64,000 bases of DNA from positions 930,001-994,000 of the forward strand of contig OZ237750.1 of the NCBI GenBank assembly GCA_965178125.1. Reading direction: 5' to 3'. Under the pieces are notes generated by a model that was not told the DNA's origin, did no database searches, and was given only the letters and a program-made list of their open reading frames with translations. Positions within the stretch are counted from its first letter, which is position 1; each line of letters begins with the position of its first letter. Both the position numbers and the translations under genes were made by a program. The DNA is from Bilabrum cf. latius. Its lineage: Eukaryota; Bigyra: Bicosoecida; Bigyra; Bicosoecida. Below are positions 24,463-34,873 of the stretch, one piece after another.

Positions 24463-24582
24463 CGCCTTATCGGCGCGCCTTGGATCACGAATTGTGCCGC
24501 GAACGAAAATTACCACTGTCGCCGCGGCGCACACGGAAGTTCCGCATTTAAACTCAATTGGCCCGCTCCGGGCCGGCAGGCC

Positions 24583-25902
24583 TTACAATTTGGCTACCCT
24601 CCTCTTGATCATGTCCCTAACCTCCAGTCCCGCCACTGTCCTGGCGTGCACCTCGTCGGGCCCGTCCGCGATCCGCAGCGACCGGATCCCAGCGAAGGCC
24701 CTGGCCAGTGGCCCGTCCCCCTCCACGCCCGCCCCCCCGAACACCTGGATCGCCCGGTCGATCACGCGCAGCACCAGCCGGGGCACGGCCACCTTGATCA
24801 GGGCAACCTCCTTCCGGGCCCCCCGCCCGCCCACCGCGTCCACCAGGGCGGCGCACCGCAGCACCAGCAGCCGAGCCGTCTCGAGGTCGATGCGGCTCTC
24901 CGCGATGTCCCGCGCCACCGTGCCGTGCCTCACCAGCCTCTTGCCGAAGGCCTTCCTGCCCAGCGCCCGCCGCACCATCATCTCCAGGGCCCGCTCCCCC
25001 AGCCCCACGGCTCGCATGCAGTGGTGGATCCGGCCCGGGCCCAGCCTGCCCTGCGCGATCTCGAACCCCCTCCCCTCGCCCAGCACCACGGCCTCGGGAC
25101 CGACCGCGACCCCCTCCAGCGCGACCTCTGCGTGTCCCACGGGAGCATCGTCATACCCGAAGGCAGTGAGGGGTCTCACGACTCGGACCCCGCGCGCATC
25201 GGCGGGCACCACCAGGATGCTGTGCTCGCGGTGCCGGGCGCTCGACGGCCCCTGCCCGCCGTCCTGCGCCTGCGCGCCGGCTTGCTCTGCCCCTCCCGAG
25301 CACTTGCCCAGGACAAAGTACACCTTGCAATGCGGGTGCATTGCCCCGGTGGACCACCATTTGCGGCCCGTGACATGGTACCCTCCGCCAGGCTGCCGCC
25401 TGAAGTCTGTGCAGACATTCCTGGCGTCGGAAGAGGCAACGGCGGGCTCCGTCATCAGAAATGCGGATCGGATCTACCCCGCAAGCAATGGCTCTAGCCA
25501 TTTCTTCTTCTGCTCTGCGCTGCCGTATTTGATCAGCACCTCCATGTTGCCGGTATCCGGTGCCGAGCAGTTGCATGCTTCGCTAGCCAGCATGCCGCGT
25601 CCCATCACCTCCGCAAGCGGAGCATATTCTGCATTTGACAAACCGGGGCCTGGCCTGAAATGCTTTGGGAGAAACAGGTTCCAGAGCCCCTCTGCGCGGG
25701 CTAGCGACTTTAGTTGATCAACCACTGGAGGAACGCTTTGAAACCGCCCTCGGCCGGCGTCCTGTTCTTGTCTGATGTACTGTTCGTGCTAAATTTCAGC
25801 CGGAATAGCATGATCATGCACAAACGCCCATAGCTTCTTGCGAAGATCGCGAACACGATCGTTGCGCAAAGGGATACAGTCAATCGGCTCAGGGAGATCC
25901 AT
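24583..25902 (-). CDS. Acyl-CoA dehydrogenase, ACAD10/ACAD11-like
   Basis: FAD flavoenzyme that oxidises acyl-CoA at the alpha-beta bond in fatty acid breakdown. 439 residues, single exon, ATG 25902, stop TAA 24585-24583. The N-terminal helical domain includes [14 protein letters not shown] and EGLWNLFLP. The middle domain has [21 protein letters not shown] and SSDARN around the FAD and substrate site. The C-terminal domain has [21 protein letters not shown] and [14 protein letters not shown], distinctive of the ACAD10/11 branch. The kinase domain that precedes ACAD in animal ACAD10/11 is absent, as in bacterial and many protist forms. Two TAGs lie in frame. One, 25476-25474, is in the conserved LLAG-x-IRSAF segment, where homologues carry E, K or Q. 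Without reading TAG as sense, the N-terminal FAD-domain start would be lost. No obvious mitochondrial presequence. Confidence 0.94.
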
Positions 25903-26117
25903 TCCAAGAAAATACAATCCAGCAGTCTTTAATTCTGATAAATGCCTAACTGCTACCTTGCAAAAATAATTCTAAGTTGATGAATCGAATCTGCACGGCA
26001 CTTGCTCTCGTCACGCGGAGCGCACGGCAGGCATGCTACCGAATCATTCTGCCGCACGACACCCACGTTTTATTTCATTGATGTAGTAAACGCTAAGCTA
26101 CCTCGATTCAAGTACCC
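25903..26117. promoter_or_regulatory. Divergent intergenic region, acyl-CoA dehydrogenase / Rmp1-like
   Basis: 215 bp between two divergent start codons, AT-richer than the genes on either side. It must contain both promoters. No specific motif is claimed. Confidence 0.4.
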
Positions 26118-27053
26118 ATGGACCATTGTGCGGCCTCCGGGCGTCTACGAAAGGCAGTTGCAGCTCACGGCAAACTCCTGAATCGCGTGTGTCGCAAGTC
26201 AAAGAACCAGCACAGGAGTAGCAAGCACTTCATGTGTTTACAGGGAATATCGCGGCTCTGCCGCCGGGTAGCGAGGGTGTGCGACTCTGGAATGCTGGAC
26301 AGGCCGTCACCAAGGGCAAGCCGGTTCCTCGCAGAGTCTATTCACTCCGCCATGCATTTCGCCCAGCCGCTGCTGTCGCTTCTAGGCCAGACCTTCTTTA
26401 TGCGACTAGCACTCATCGGGGTGACCGCGGCCGCAGTGGTCTAGCACGAGTGCAGGCTTGTACTCGATTCGATCGGAAGCTCAGGTTTGCTCCGCGCAGA
26501 TCTGTGCACCAGCAGCCCAGCGTGCGCTGCCAGCGGCGCAGCCATAGCAAGCAGTGCTGCACCATCGGCTTCTTTTGGCGCCACTTTGGCAGAAGCAGCG
26601 CCACCATCACCAGCAAGGATCGGCAGCAAGCGGGCCCGCCCCCCCCAGGCGCGGCTGTCCCCCGCTGGCACTGGCAGCGACGATGACGTGCTCCCAATCC
26701 CAATCCCAGTGGCGGTGGCAGTGGCAGCGGGGGCCAGCGCTGCCGGGATCACTGCAGGCCTTCCCTCTGGTGAAGGACCGGATTTACGAGCAGAGCTCAA
26801 GGTGCAGATGCAGCTGCTGCCGAGCTCCGGGTCCGCTGCCAGTGGTGCTGGCAGCGGTGCAGCGCCTGACATTGGGCGATTGGTCCGTGCCGAGGTGGCA
26901 GGGGGCGGGCAGATAGGCACCGCGGGATCGGGCAAAGCGCCCAAGAAGGCCAAGAAGGCCAAAAAGTAGAAGAAATCGAAATCGAAGTTGAAACCGGTTG
27001 CCAAGGGGGCGAAAGGGAAAACGAGCTTGGACCCACTCGATTTCTGGGGATGA
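26118..27053 (+). CDS. Rmp1/Nepro-like protein (putative RNase MRP or rRNA-processing factor)
   Basis: 311 residues with in-frame TAG at 26442-26444 and 26967-26969, stop TGA 27051-27053. The N-terminal segment KLLNRVCRKSKNQHRSSKHF followed by a basic LCRRVARV helix resembles the KNQHR signature of the Rmp1/Nepro family, proteins of RNase MRP or nucleolar rRNA processing. A hydrophobic helix around LLSLLGQTFF and LALIGVTAAAV matches the second conserved block in general character. The middle is Ala/Ser/Pro low complexity. The tail is Lys-rich, one TAG sitting in the run of lysines, and ends DPLDFWG, like the acidic-aromatic ends of nucleolar basic proteins. Family assignment rests on a short motif and is moderate. 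Its neighbour PINX1 is also nucleolar. Confidence 0.6.
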
Positions 27054-27230
27054 AGCACCCGCGGCCCACCAGCGCCTAGCCAGACCATCGGACCTCTAAA
27101 TGTGTTGATTTTGAGCGTTGGTGCTTCTCCGAATTGCGAATTCCGTCCACCTTGAAGATCCATGCCACGCATTCGTCACACGCACAGTGCCCACCTCCCG
27201 GAGCCTGTTGGCCGGTGGCACTTATTCGCT

Positions 27231-28094
27231 ATGGAGGACACCAGAAATACCAAGTGGGCCAATGACCAATCTTCATTCGGGTTTAAAATGCTCTCCAAAA
27301 TGGGTTGGTCAAAAGGAAAGGGGCTGGGACGGAAGGAGTAGGGAGATTAGAAGCATGTTGCAGTTTCGCGCAGAGCAGACAAAGTTGGGATTGGTGCGAA
27401 GAATGACGTGACTGGCAACTCAAGCTTCACATCTGGAATCATGAACTTCTAGTCTGTACTCCAGAACCTGGCCAAAGTGCACGGGCCGGTGACCGTGGAA
27501 GAAACTATTGAAGAATCATCCTCGTCCGATTCGGATTCAGACGCTTCTGACGAGGAGTCCAAAAAGGAGAAAAGCAGCAAGAAAGCCGGCAAAGATGATA
27601 AAGGCCACAAGAAGCACCACCATCATCACCATCGCCGACGGGTCACGCACAAAGTAACCAAGTACGTTGATGCAAAGGACGTCGCGTCCTACAAGGCTGA
27701 CGACCTGGCTGCCATTTTTGGCCGAACTGCGGCATTCCCAGTTATCGCTGCGGTGAATTCTGGCTCAAAAGATAGTAGCAGCAGCTCTGCAGCCGTTGGT
27801 GGCGCTCCTGTGGCGGGGCGTGCCTTTGGACGAGCATCTGCAGAGAGCAGTGGCGAAGCGAGCGAAGCCGGCGGTGCCGAGGCTCGCCGCGCTGGCGACG
27901 CCACCGCGGCTCTTGGATCGAAACGAGGGAGGGATCCATCGGACGAAGGCTCCCACCCCGGGCTTGGATTGGATAGCGGGGGTGACGGGGGTGACAGACC
28001 GCAGAAACGGAGCAAGAAAGAGAAGAAGTCAGGCAAGAAGGCAAGGAAGGCAAAGAAATCCAAGTCTGCAAAAGAATTGAAACGAGAGAAATGA
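27231..28094 (+). CDS. PINX1-like G-patch protein
   Basis: PINX1/Pxr1 family: a nucleolar G-patch protein that stimulates the Prp43/DHX15 helicase in rRNA processing and, in animals and yeast, inhibits telomerase. The N-terminus gives NTKWANDQSSFG and MLSKMGWSKGKGLG, the family's W-x-N-D plus G-patch. The next residues are KE-TAG-GD, where human PINX1 has QEQGA, placing TAG 27339-27341 on the G-patch Gln. Further TAGs occur at 27348-27350 and 27450-27452. Next come VGIGAKND, VLQNLAKVHG, an acidic Ser stretch, HHHHHH with basic residues (about 27615) and DDLAAIFG, matching human DLDCIFG. The Lys-rich C-terminus is typical. Stop TGA 28092-28094, then TAG. Start uncertain: ATG 27231 gives 287 residues; an in-frame ATG at 27162 would add 23. 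Confidence 0.88.
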
Positions 28095-28264
28095 TAGCGT
28101 TCGTGCTTGTTTTGTGATATGCTGCGACCACCTTATTGTCGTCGCCGCCTTGCGACTACCAAGTAACGTGCGAAATCAATATTTCCGTTGCTGCCGCATC
28201 GAATTGCAGTGCAGCTGCACGCCCAAATTCCGATAGAAAACCGCCGCTTATCCCGCGGCCTGTC

Positions 28265-31200
28265 ATGAATTATGGCGGTACTTTCGGTGGCTCATAGGAT
28301 GCTAGCGGTATGATGGGCGCTCCAGCCCCGGGAATGGGGGGGTATGGTATGTACGGTGTCCCAGCGCAGGGAGGAATGATGCAGAACGGCCAATTCACGT
28401 AGACTGGACCCATGGGTTCCCCAGGCTATGGGATGGGAATGGGGGGCGTTCCCCCGAGAACGCCAATGTCAGTCAGTAATGATTTCGATTAGAGGAGCGC
28501 AATCGGCCCAGCCAGAAGCGTGGCTTCAGCAAAGTCTCGTGCAAGCCGCGGCAGCGCTCGCTCCCGCACTTCCACCGAAATGGACGCGAGAGCCAAGCGC
28601 AGGGCCGAGAAGCTGGCGGCAACGGGGGCTCGAAGACTCAACAGCGCCAAGTTGTCGGACGGCGCGTGGAAAGGAGTGGGGTACGCAAAGAATGATCGCC
28701 CCGGGACTGCGCTGACGGCGCGATCGAAGCATAGTCACACAGGGGGTTCAGTAGCATCTGGCAGATCGAAGAAATCTGGGGTAAATTTAAACGTTGGTGC
28801 GAATCCGAAGTATGGCACCCGGCGCAGGGATGACAAAGATGCCGGCGTGGGGCTGCACGGTCTCCAAGGCGAACTCAAGCAAGACGCTGGCCGCCGCCGA
28901 GTGCGCAAGGTTCTGGCGCGGCAGCAGCTCTCCCACGAGGAAGACAGAATCGACTGTGAGTTTCGCCCTCCTGCTGTGTCTGCCTGAACCTGCCTCCTCC
29001 CCCAGCCCCCTCCCTGCTTGGCCGCGGCCACCAGCGCAAGCACCGGGCTCCCGCGCCAGCGCCAATGCATCATCACGCACACGCACGCGGCCATGATGCC
29101 AGCTCCTGGTTTGCTTGCTTCCCCGTCGCAGTCAAGTCGCTGGACTACACCCCCATCACGACCCGCAAGCCTGTGGACATGCGATACCCCCTGCGCCTCC
29201 GCCGGCAGGGGCTCCACATAGAGCTGGCCATCTGCGTGACAGTCCCGGGCCACGACGAGGGAGCGGGCAAGCGGCTACGGAAGACCTTGCGAGCCGTCGC
29301 AGCCGAGCTGACGCTCATCTAGGCCCGGTCCTCCATCCCCTGGGCCGAAATCGCAGTCTGCGTGATTGTGGACGGGCGCGCGAGGATGAGCCGTGACCTG
29401 GCTGACTTGGCCTCTAGGGAACTAAGGGTCTTCGATGCCTCCATGCTGGAGCTGAGGTATGCGGGGAGCGACACCACCATGCACGTGTTCGAGAGGTCCG
29501 TGGAGCTGCCACGGCACACCGCCGCGCGCGAGTACTTTCCTCCGCTGCAGCTGATCTTCGGGGTCAAGGAGCACGGTGGGGGGCAGTTGCACTCGCTCCT
29601 GTGGTTCTACACGGGCTTCTGCAAGCAGCTGCAGCCCACGTACTGCATGGTGCTCGAGTCGGGCGTGGTGCCCCGCCCCGGATGCATCTCGCGCCTGGTG
29701 CTGGCCATGGACTTTGACCCGCAGGTCGGCGGGGTCACGCCCGAGCTGGCCGTGCAGGACTTCGAGCCGTGGTCGGGCTGGCACTGGCTGCAGTTCTTCG
29801 CGTACAAGTACCAGGCCGCCTTCGAGCAGCCCATGGAGTCCATCATTGGGTTCGTGCCCCGCGTGCCCAACGCGTGCGCGGCCTGGCGCTGGATGGCCAT
29901 CCGGGGAGAACCCCTGGCCACCATCCTGTGGGCGGAGGAGCGGGCGGACAAGCTGGGGCCGGGGGAGTCGCAGGCGTTGCTCGGGTATGACCGCACGCTC
30001 CCGCTCGAGGTGATGACGAAGAAGGCGAGGCGCTGGAAGGTGCAGTTCGAGTCGCTCGCGGTGGCAGACGTACCGTGCCCCGACTCGCTGCCAGACCTCA
30101 TGGAGGAGGAGCGCAAGAAGATCAACGGGCAAATCTACGCGGACGCGAAGTACTTTGTCACGTGCCCCGAGCACCTGTGCTGCCGGTCCAACCACACCAT
30201 CTGCCGGAAGTGCTGCTTCAGCTGCCAGTACGTGGAGCGAGCGATGACCAGCACGCTGCGGTTCCTCTTCCCCGCCAACCTCTTCCTGGCCTACTCCATC
30301 CTGATGACCATCGCGCTGGAGAGCGTGCCCGACATCGGCGAGACCCTCGGGTTCGTGTTCACCACCGGTTTCTTATTCCTGGTGGTGCTGCAGGTCTTCT
30401 TGGGACTGGGGGCGTACAAGGCGCACTCGGTAGCGATGGTCTACTACGTGTCGGCGCTGCTGTTCGTCGTCCTCATGGTCGTCTTTCTCTCGCTATCCGT
30501 CTACTTGGCCAACTAGAACGGGCTGTCCGACATCGTCTTCTACGCCGGGCTTGCCGGCGCTGGGCTGTACCTCCTGTGCGCGATCCTGATGATGCAGCCC
30601 GTGTCCGTTGTGACCTCGAGCATCGTGGCAGCCTTCATGGCTCCCATCATCACCGTCATGATGCCGGTGTACGCCATCTCCAAGCTATCGCTCACCGCTG
30701 CGGACACTGTGAGGGAGGAGCGCCTGGCATTCGATCTCGCCAGGCCGGAGCAGCAGCTGGCCCAGCGCCGGGAGTCCATGAAGGCCGCGGTGGTGAGGCA
30801 CCTGGCCACGGGGGAGGGCGGGGTGGACATTCATGCGGCTCTCGCAGAGATCAAGCAGGCCCACGCAGATGTAGACACGCACTCTGCGGCTGGATCGGGG
30901 TCACAGTCGGGGTCTGTGACCGGCCCGGGAGGCGCTCACGGTGGCAAGCGGGCCAGCGTGGGCGGGATGTCGATCCAGGACGAGGTAGATGACGCCCGCA
31001 GCGAGGCTCCGGCGGGGCGAAGGGCCTCGATGGAGCCGCCCGCTGACGCGGATGGCGTCGCCGTTGCCTCTGGCGGCTCTGCGAGCGAGCAGGAGCAGGA
31101 GCAGGAGCAGGAGGAGTCTAAGCGGGAGGCATCTGGTGACAGCGGCCCCGGAGAGGACCTCGGCAAGGGTGCAGCGCACGAAGCTGCCGGCCCAGCGCCT

Positions 31201-33453
31201 GCACCCGAGCCAGGGCATCAGCCGCACTCATCAGATGCCGCGGGTCGCAGCACCCCCAGCCAGTTCCGGGTGGAGGACCTGGTCGTGGAGGCTGCGTCGG
31301 AGGTCGAGCTGCAGTCGAAGCGGGACCGCGGGTCCGTGCGCGGCCCGGCGAAGAAGAGGAGGGGGAGCTTCAGCTCGCAGGCCTCCGGAGCCAGCAAGGC
31401 GCAGTCCGTGGCCATGTCGATTCAGAGCGGGACCATGGCGCGCATCGACACCAAGCGAGGGCAACTTCGCTCGCGTACGATGGGGCGGAAGGCCTCTGGG
31501 AAGAAGAGCAAGGACCAGACGATCGCGCAGCTTTCCAAGGGTAAGAAGCAGCCGAAGCTGGTGCTGAAGGACGAAAAGGGCAAGTCAGCGAGCTTGCCAG
31601 CAGACGTGGGATTCGTGATTCGAGAGTGCAGGTCCGGCGTGCAGAGGGGCCACCAGGCCGTCCTCAACGCGCTGAGGCGAGAGGGGGATCGCGTGCTGGC
31701 GGTCAACAAGAAGGCGCAGGCGCTCCAGCAGGAGAAACGGGAGGACTACTCGGCCTTCCGCACGCGCACCATTGCGCTGTACCTGGCCGTCAACTACCTG
31801 TGGGTCAGCGTCATCCAGTACTTTGGCCTCACGGGGCTCTATGCGGCAGTGGCGGCGTCTGCCATCACGTTCTACATCCTCACTCGGTTCCTGGGAGTGC
31901 TACTGTACACGATCCAGGTCGTGTTCCTCAACACATGCCTGGACAGCTGCGCTGCTGTTTGTTGCTGCTGCAAGCCATGCCGCATGCTGGGGAGGGCCTG
32001 CGGCAGGACCCTGTGCGCGTGCTGCTACCGATGCGCGGGACCCGAGCCGGCGGATGCGGGCGGGCCAGTCCCGCATGGCGCCAGCAACCCAGCCACGATC
32101 AAGGCAGGCAAGAGCGGCCAAGCGGACGGTGACGAAGGGAGTGACGGTGACGGTGATGGCGGCCGGTCTCCGGGCGGGGCCGAGTCCAAGAACGCGCCGG
32201 CTGCTGGGCGCAGGCGCAGGCGAGCCAGTGTCGTCGACTTTGGTGGGGACGGCTTCGCGACGCACGTGCAAGACGTGGAAGAGCCCGACTAGGACGAGAA
32301 GGCAGCCCAATTCATGGACGCGCACGAGGGCGCCAGCGCCGACGCGGCGGAGGGCGAGGACGTCGGGTAGCGAAGGGACAAGAGATCGAGATCAGTCGTG
32401 GTTCCAGCCGCCATCGCCACCGCTGCAGCCAAGCTCAAGCGAAAAAGCGCGGCGGCTGCGACCAACCGGCGGCGCAACATGCGGCGCAGCGTGTCTGGTA
32501 CTGCGCTTGAATGGCTGGACCATTTCAAGCGAGGCACCCCGGTGGGAGGGGCTGCGCGACAGCCTGGCGAGCGCGGCAGTGAGCTTGTGGATGCGTTTGG
32601 CAACCCGATCGAGTACGAGGAGAACGAGGATTTGAGTGGCGGGGCGAGCAAGAAAAGGTCGCACGGCAAGCGCAGATCTGACGGCGGTAAGTCGAGCGGG
32701 AAGCGATCGAGCGTGGGAAAGTTGGGCGACAAGGACAACGTAAAGGCGACCAGCCACCAGCCTTTTGCCGGTGGAGCAGGTGACGAGGCAGCACAGGGTG
32801 GGGCCAGCAAGGGCACGAACGAGACGCGGTCTGCAACATCTGCCTCCACGTCGTCGGGAGCGGTGCTCCAGCCCCGCACCACTGTGCCCCTCAAGGGCAA
32901 GACGTACAAGTTGTCAGACCCGAGTGCCATGCCCCACACGATCGGCGAGGAGGAGGAGGGCGAGGAGGACGAGGACGATGATGCCAGGAGCCGGCCCACC
33001 ACGGGTGGCAACGACGACGACGCCGTGGTGGCCGCTGTCATGTCCTCGGGGTACAGAGGGGCCAGGGGTTCGACGGAACCGGGGGCAGGGAGCAGCGGCG
33101 CCGCGGCCGCTGGGGCCGTGTCGTCGTGGGCCGCGGATGTTGCCCAGGCAGCAACCCGGGGGGATGATGGAGACGACGGAGAGGTGTTGGTCAGCGAGTC
33201 AGGGTCACCGGGCGGCCGAGGCGCCAGAGAGATCAGCGGGGCAGTTAGGCGGGGTGGGGACGCAGTGGGTCTCGTGTCCGAGGACGTGTCCGGGGACGCG
33301 GATCTTGACGCGGAGCTTGCGCGCCTGCAGAGGGCGAGCGAAGTGCAGGTGAGCGCAGCCCGAATCGCAGTTGCGGGCAGCGACGCGGACGGAGGGGAGG
33401 GCAGCGGCGGTGCTGCACCAACACCGAGCGGGCTGCCAGACGGGGGCTGGTGA
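28265..33453 (+). CDS. Chitin synthase homologue with degraded catalytic motifs (CHS2, probable pseudoenzyme)
   Basis: About 1,670 residues: exon 1 28265-28955 and exon 2 29132-33453 (GTGAGT..GTCGCAG), stop TGA 33451-33453. Its architecture copies CHS1: Gly/Met-rich N-terminus, LDYTP-x-x-T-x-KP and CVIVDGRAR, KEHGG..WFYTGFCKQLQP, QPMESIIGFVP, WRWMAIRG, then membrane helices, a second membrane pair (SAFRTRT.. as in CHS1 ASFRTRT) ending in a Cys-rich segment, and a long disordered tail. The catalytic signatures are altered: LVDVGT of CHS1 is VLESGV, LAEDR is LGYDR, and QRRRWLNG is EERKKING. The frame is otherwise intact over 5 kb, so it is not a decaying pseudogene. Seven TAGs are in frame. A regulatory or scaffolding role with CHS1 is an inference. 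Confidence 0.85.
28956..29131 (+). other. Intron in CHS2
   Basis: GTGAGTTTCG..CCCGTCGCAG, 176 nt. Splicing joins the disordered N-terminus (..EEDRID) to KSLDYTPITT, which aligns with the start of the CHS1 conserved region. Confidence 0.82.
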
Positions 33454-33658
33454 TTCTGCTCGGTGTGGTGCTTCATAGGCACCAATGGGGCACCCCCGGT
33501 GGTTGCGCTCGCCCGACATGTGTTGCGTGGTTTGCATGTAGTTGAATGTTTTACAAAAAGTCCCGAGTGAGTATGACAGAAGCACACGTAGCGCTCGCTC
33601 GCCTAGAATCAACAGGATGCATTCGATACGATCGCGACACACGCTCCATCGGCGAAGC
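33454..33658. other. Convergent intergenic gap, CHS2 / coiled-coil protein
   Basis: 205 bp between facing TGA and TAA stops; 3' UTRs presumably. No further gene seen. Confidence 0.5.
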
Positions 33659-34651
33659 TTAGAGCTGCAGCACCGTCCTGTCTCCTTGATTGGAACCACT
33701 CCGTGCCCCTCGGCTGCCTCTCTCGCTGCCCTTTGCCCCCCTCTGCTGCTGCTCGCTGCTTGAGTGCCCAAACCCGAAGATTGCGTCCGTTGCCGTGGTC
33801 AGAGCAGCTGCCACCAGCATGGGCGGGGCCATGACCACGTCCAGGATGCCGCCCTCGTCGTCGTCATCATCATCATCTTCTTCGTCCTCTTCCTCATAGC
33901 CTTCGCCTCCCTACTCGGGAACGGCGGCGGTGCTGCTGCTGCTCCCACCGCTGGCAGCCCCGCTCGGCTGGCCTGCGGCCGTGCCGTTGGTGCCAGCCGC
34001 CGCCGAGGCGCCTGCCCTCGGCAAGGTCGGGGCAGCCGGTGTAGCCGCGCTGCTAGACCCTCCGGTACTTTGATTCTCTCCTTCTGCTGCGCGCCCACCC
34101 AGGGCGGCTCGGTGCTGGGCCAGCGCAGAGGACCCCTGGAACGTGGGGGAGCCGACGGGGTCTCTGCTCGCTCGGTCGCCCGTAGGCCCGGCCGAATCGG
34201 CCATCGCATCCTGCTATGCCTGTACTGCTGTGGCCTCCGCTTCGGTACCTTTCGATCCCGATACCACATCAATTCCGGATGCTGCAGCAGTGCGTGCTAA
34301 CTCATAAAACGCCTTGCGCATTGCTCGGAGCGCCCGCGACGAAGTTTCAGATTCTCTTACAGCTGATTCCCCCGCCTCCGTGTTCTAATACTATTCTGCT
34401 TGCTCCTGCACTGCTAGGCTCAGCCTAGCCTTGTCCTCTGCGAGCTAAGTCTTTTCCAGGTTAGCACGGTCCAGCTCAGCACTTATCTCGGACAAGCGCT
34501 CAGACAAGCCAGCTACCTGTCGCCGAAGCGTCTTGGCGTACTCCTGCAGATCAGTGTTATCTTCTGCCAGTGCTTCTAGTGATCCCTTCAGCTTTGCTAT
34601 CAATTTCGACTGAGCTTCGAGCTTGAACGTGTCACCGTCAGCCTGTGCCAT
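33659..34651 (-). CDS. Coiled-coil protein with acidic tail, function unknown
   Basis: 330 residues, ATG 34651, stop TAA 33661-33659, with five in-frame TAGs. Residues 1-100 form a long amphipathic coiled coil (for example LRRQVAGLSERLSEISAELD), carrying a TAG after LEKT at 34449-34447 and a pair in AE-TAG-Y-TAG-NTE. These are helical positions where Gln fits. A short ordered segment RKAFYELARTAAASGID follows, then an Ala/Gly/Ser-rich disordered region, a dense Glu/Asp run (about 33900-33860), a hydrophobic patch (VVMAPPMLVAAAL) and a basic C-terminus. I do not recognise the family. The gene is divergent from the rhamnosidase and convergent with CHS2. The coiled coil plus continuous frame make it a likely real protein. 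Confidence 0.7.
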
Positions 34652-34873
34652 TTCAATAGAGCGGTATTCTGCAATCCTGAAAGCTTTCTATCAACTTGAT
34701 CGGCGGGTTCAATAGGTCAAATGCGTTGTGCAGATTGTAGAACACTTGAACGAGACGTTTTCTGTCTCTTCCATGTTTCTTATTTAACATTTTGTAAGGT
34801 GCTATGTCGGGACGGAGGCTACGTTATTACGCGTAGCGTCATAGGGCAAGTTTTATCGCTGAACTTTCCCAGC
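34652..34873. promoter_or_regulatory. Divergent intergenic region, coiled-coil protein / rhamnosidase
   Basis: 222 bp of AT-richer DNA between divergent starts. Presumed bidirectional promoter; no defined motif. Confidence 0.4.

Noticed and set aside
26441-27172. Minus-strand ORF of about 240 residues opposite the Rmp1-like gene
   Set aside because: Pro/Ala-rich antisense shadow; the plus strand has the KNQHR motif and a Lys-rich tail.
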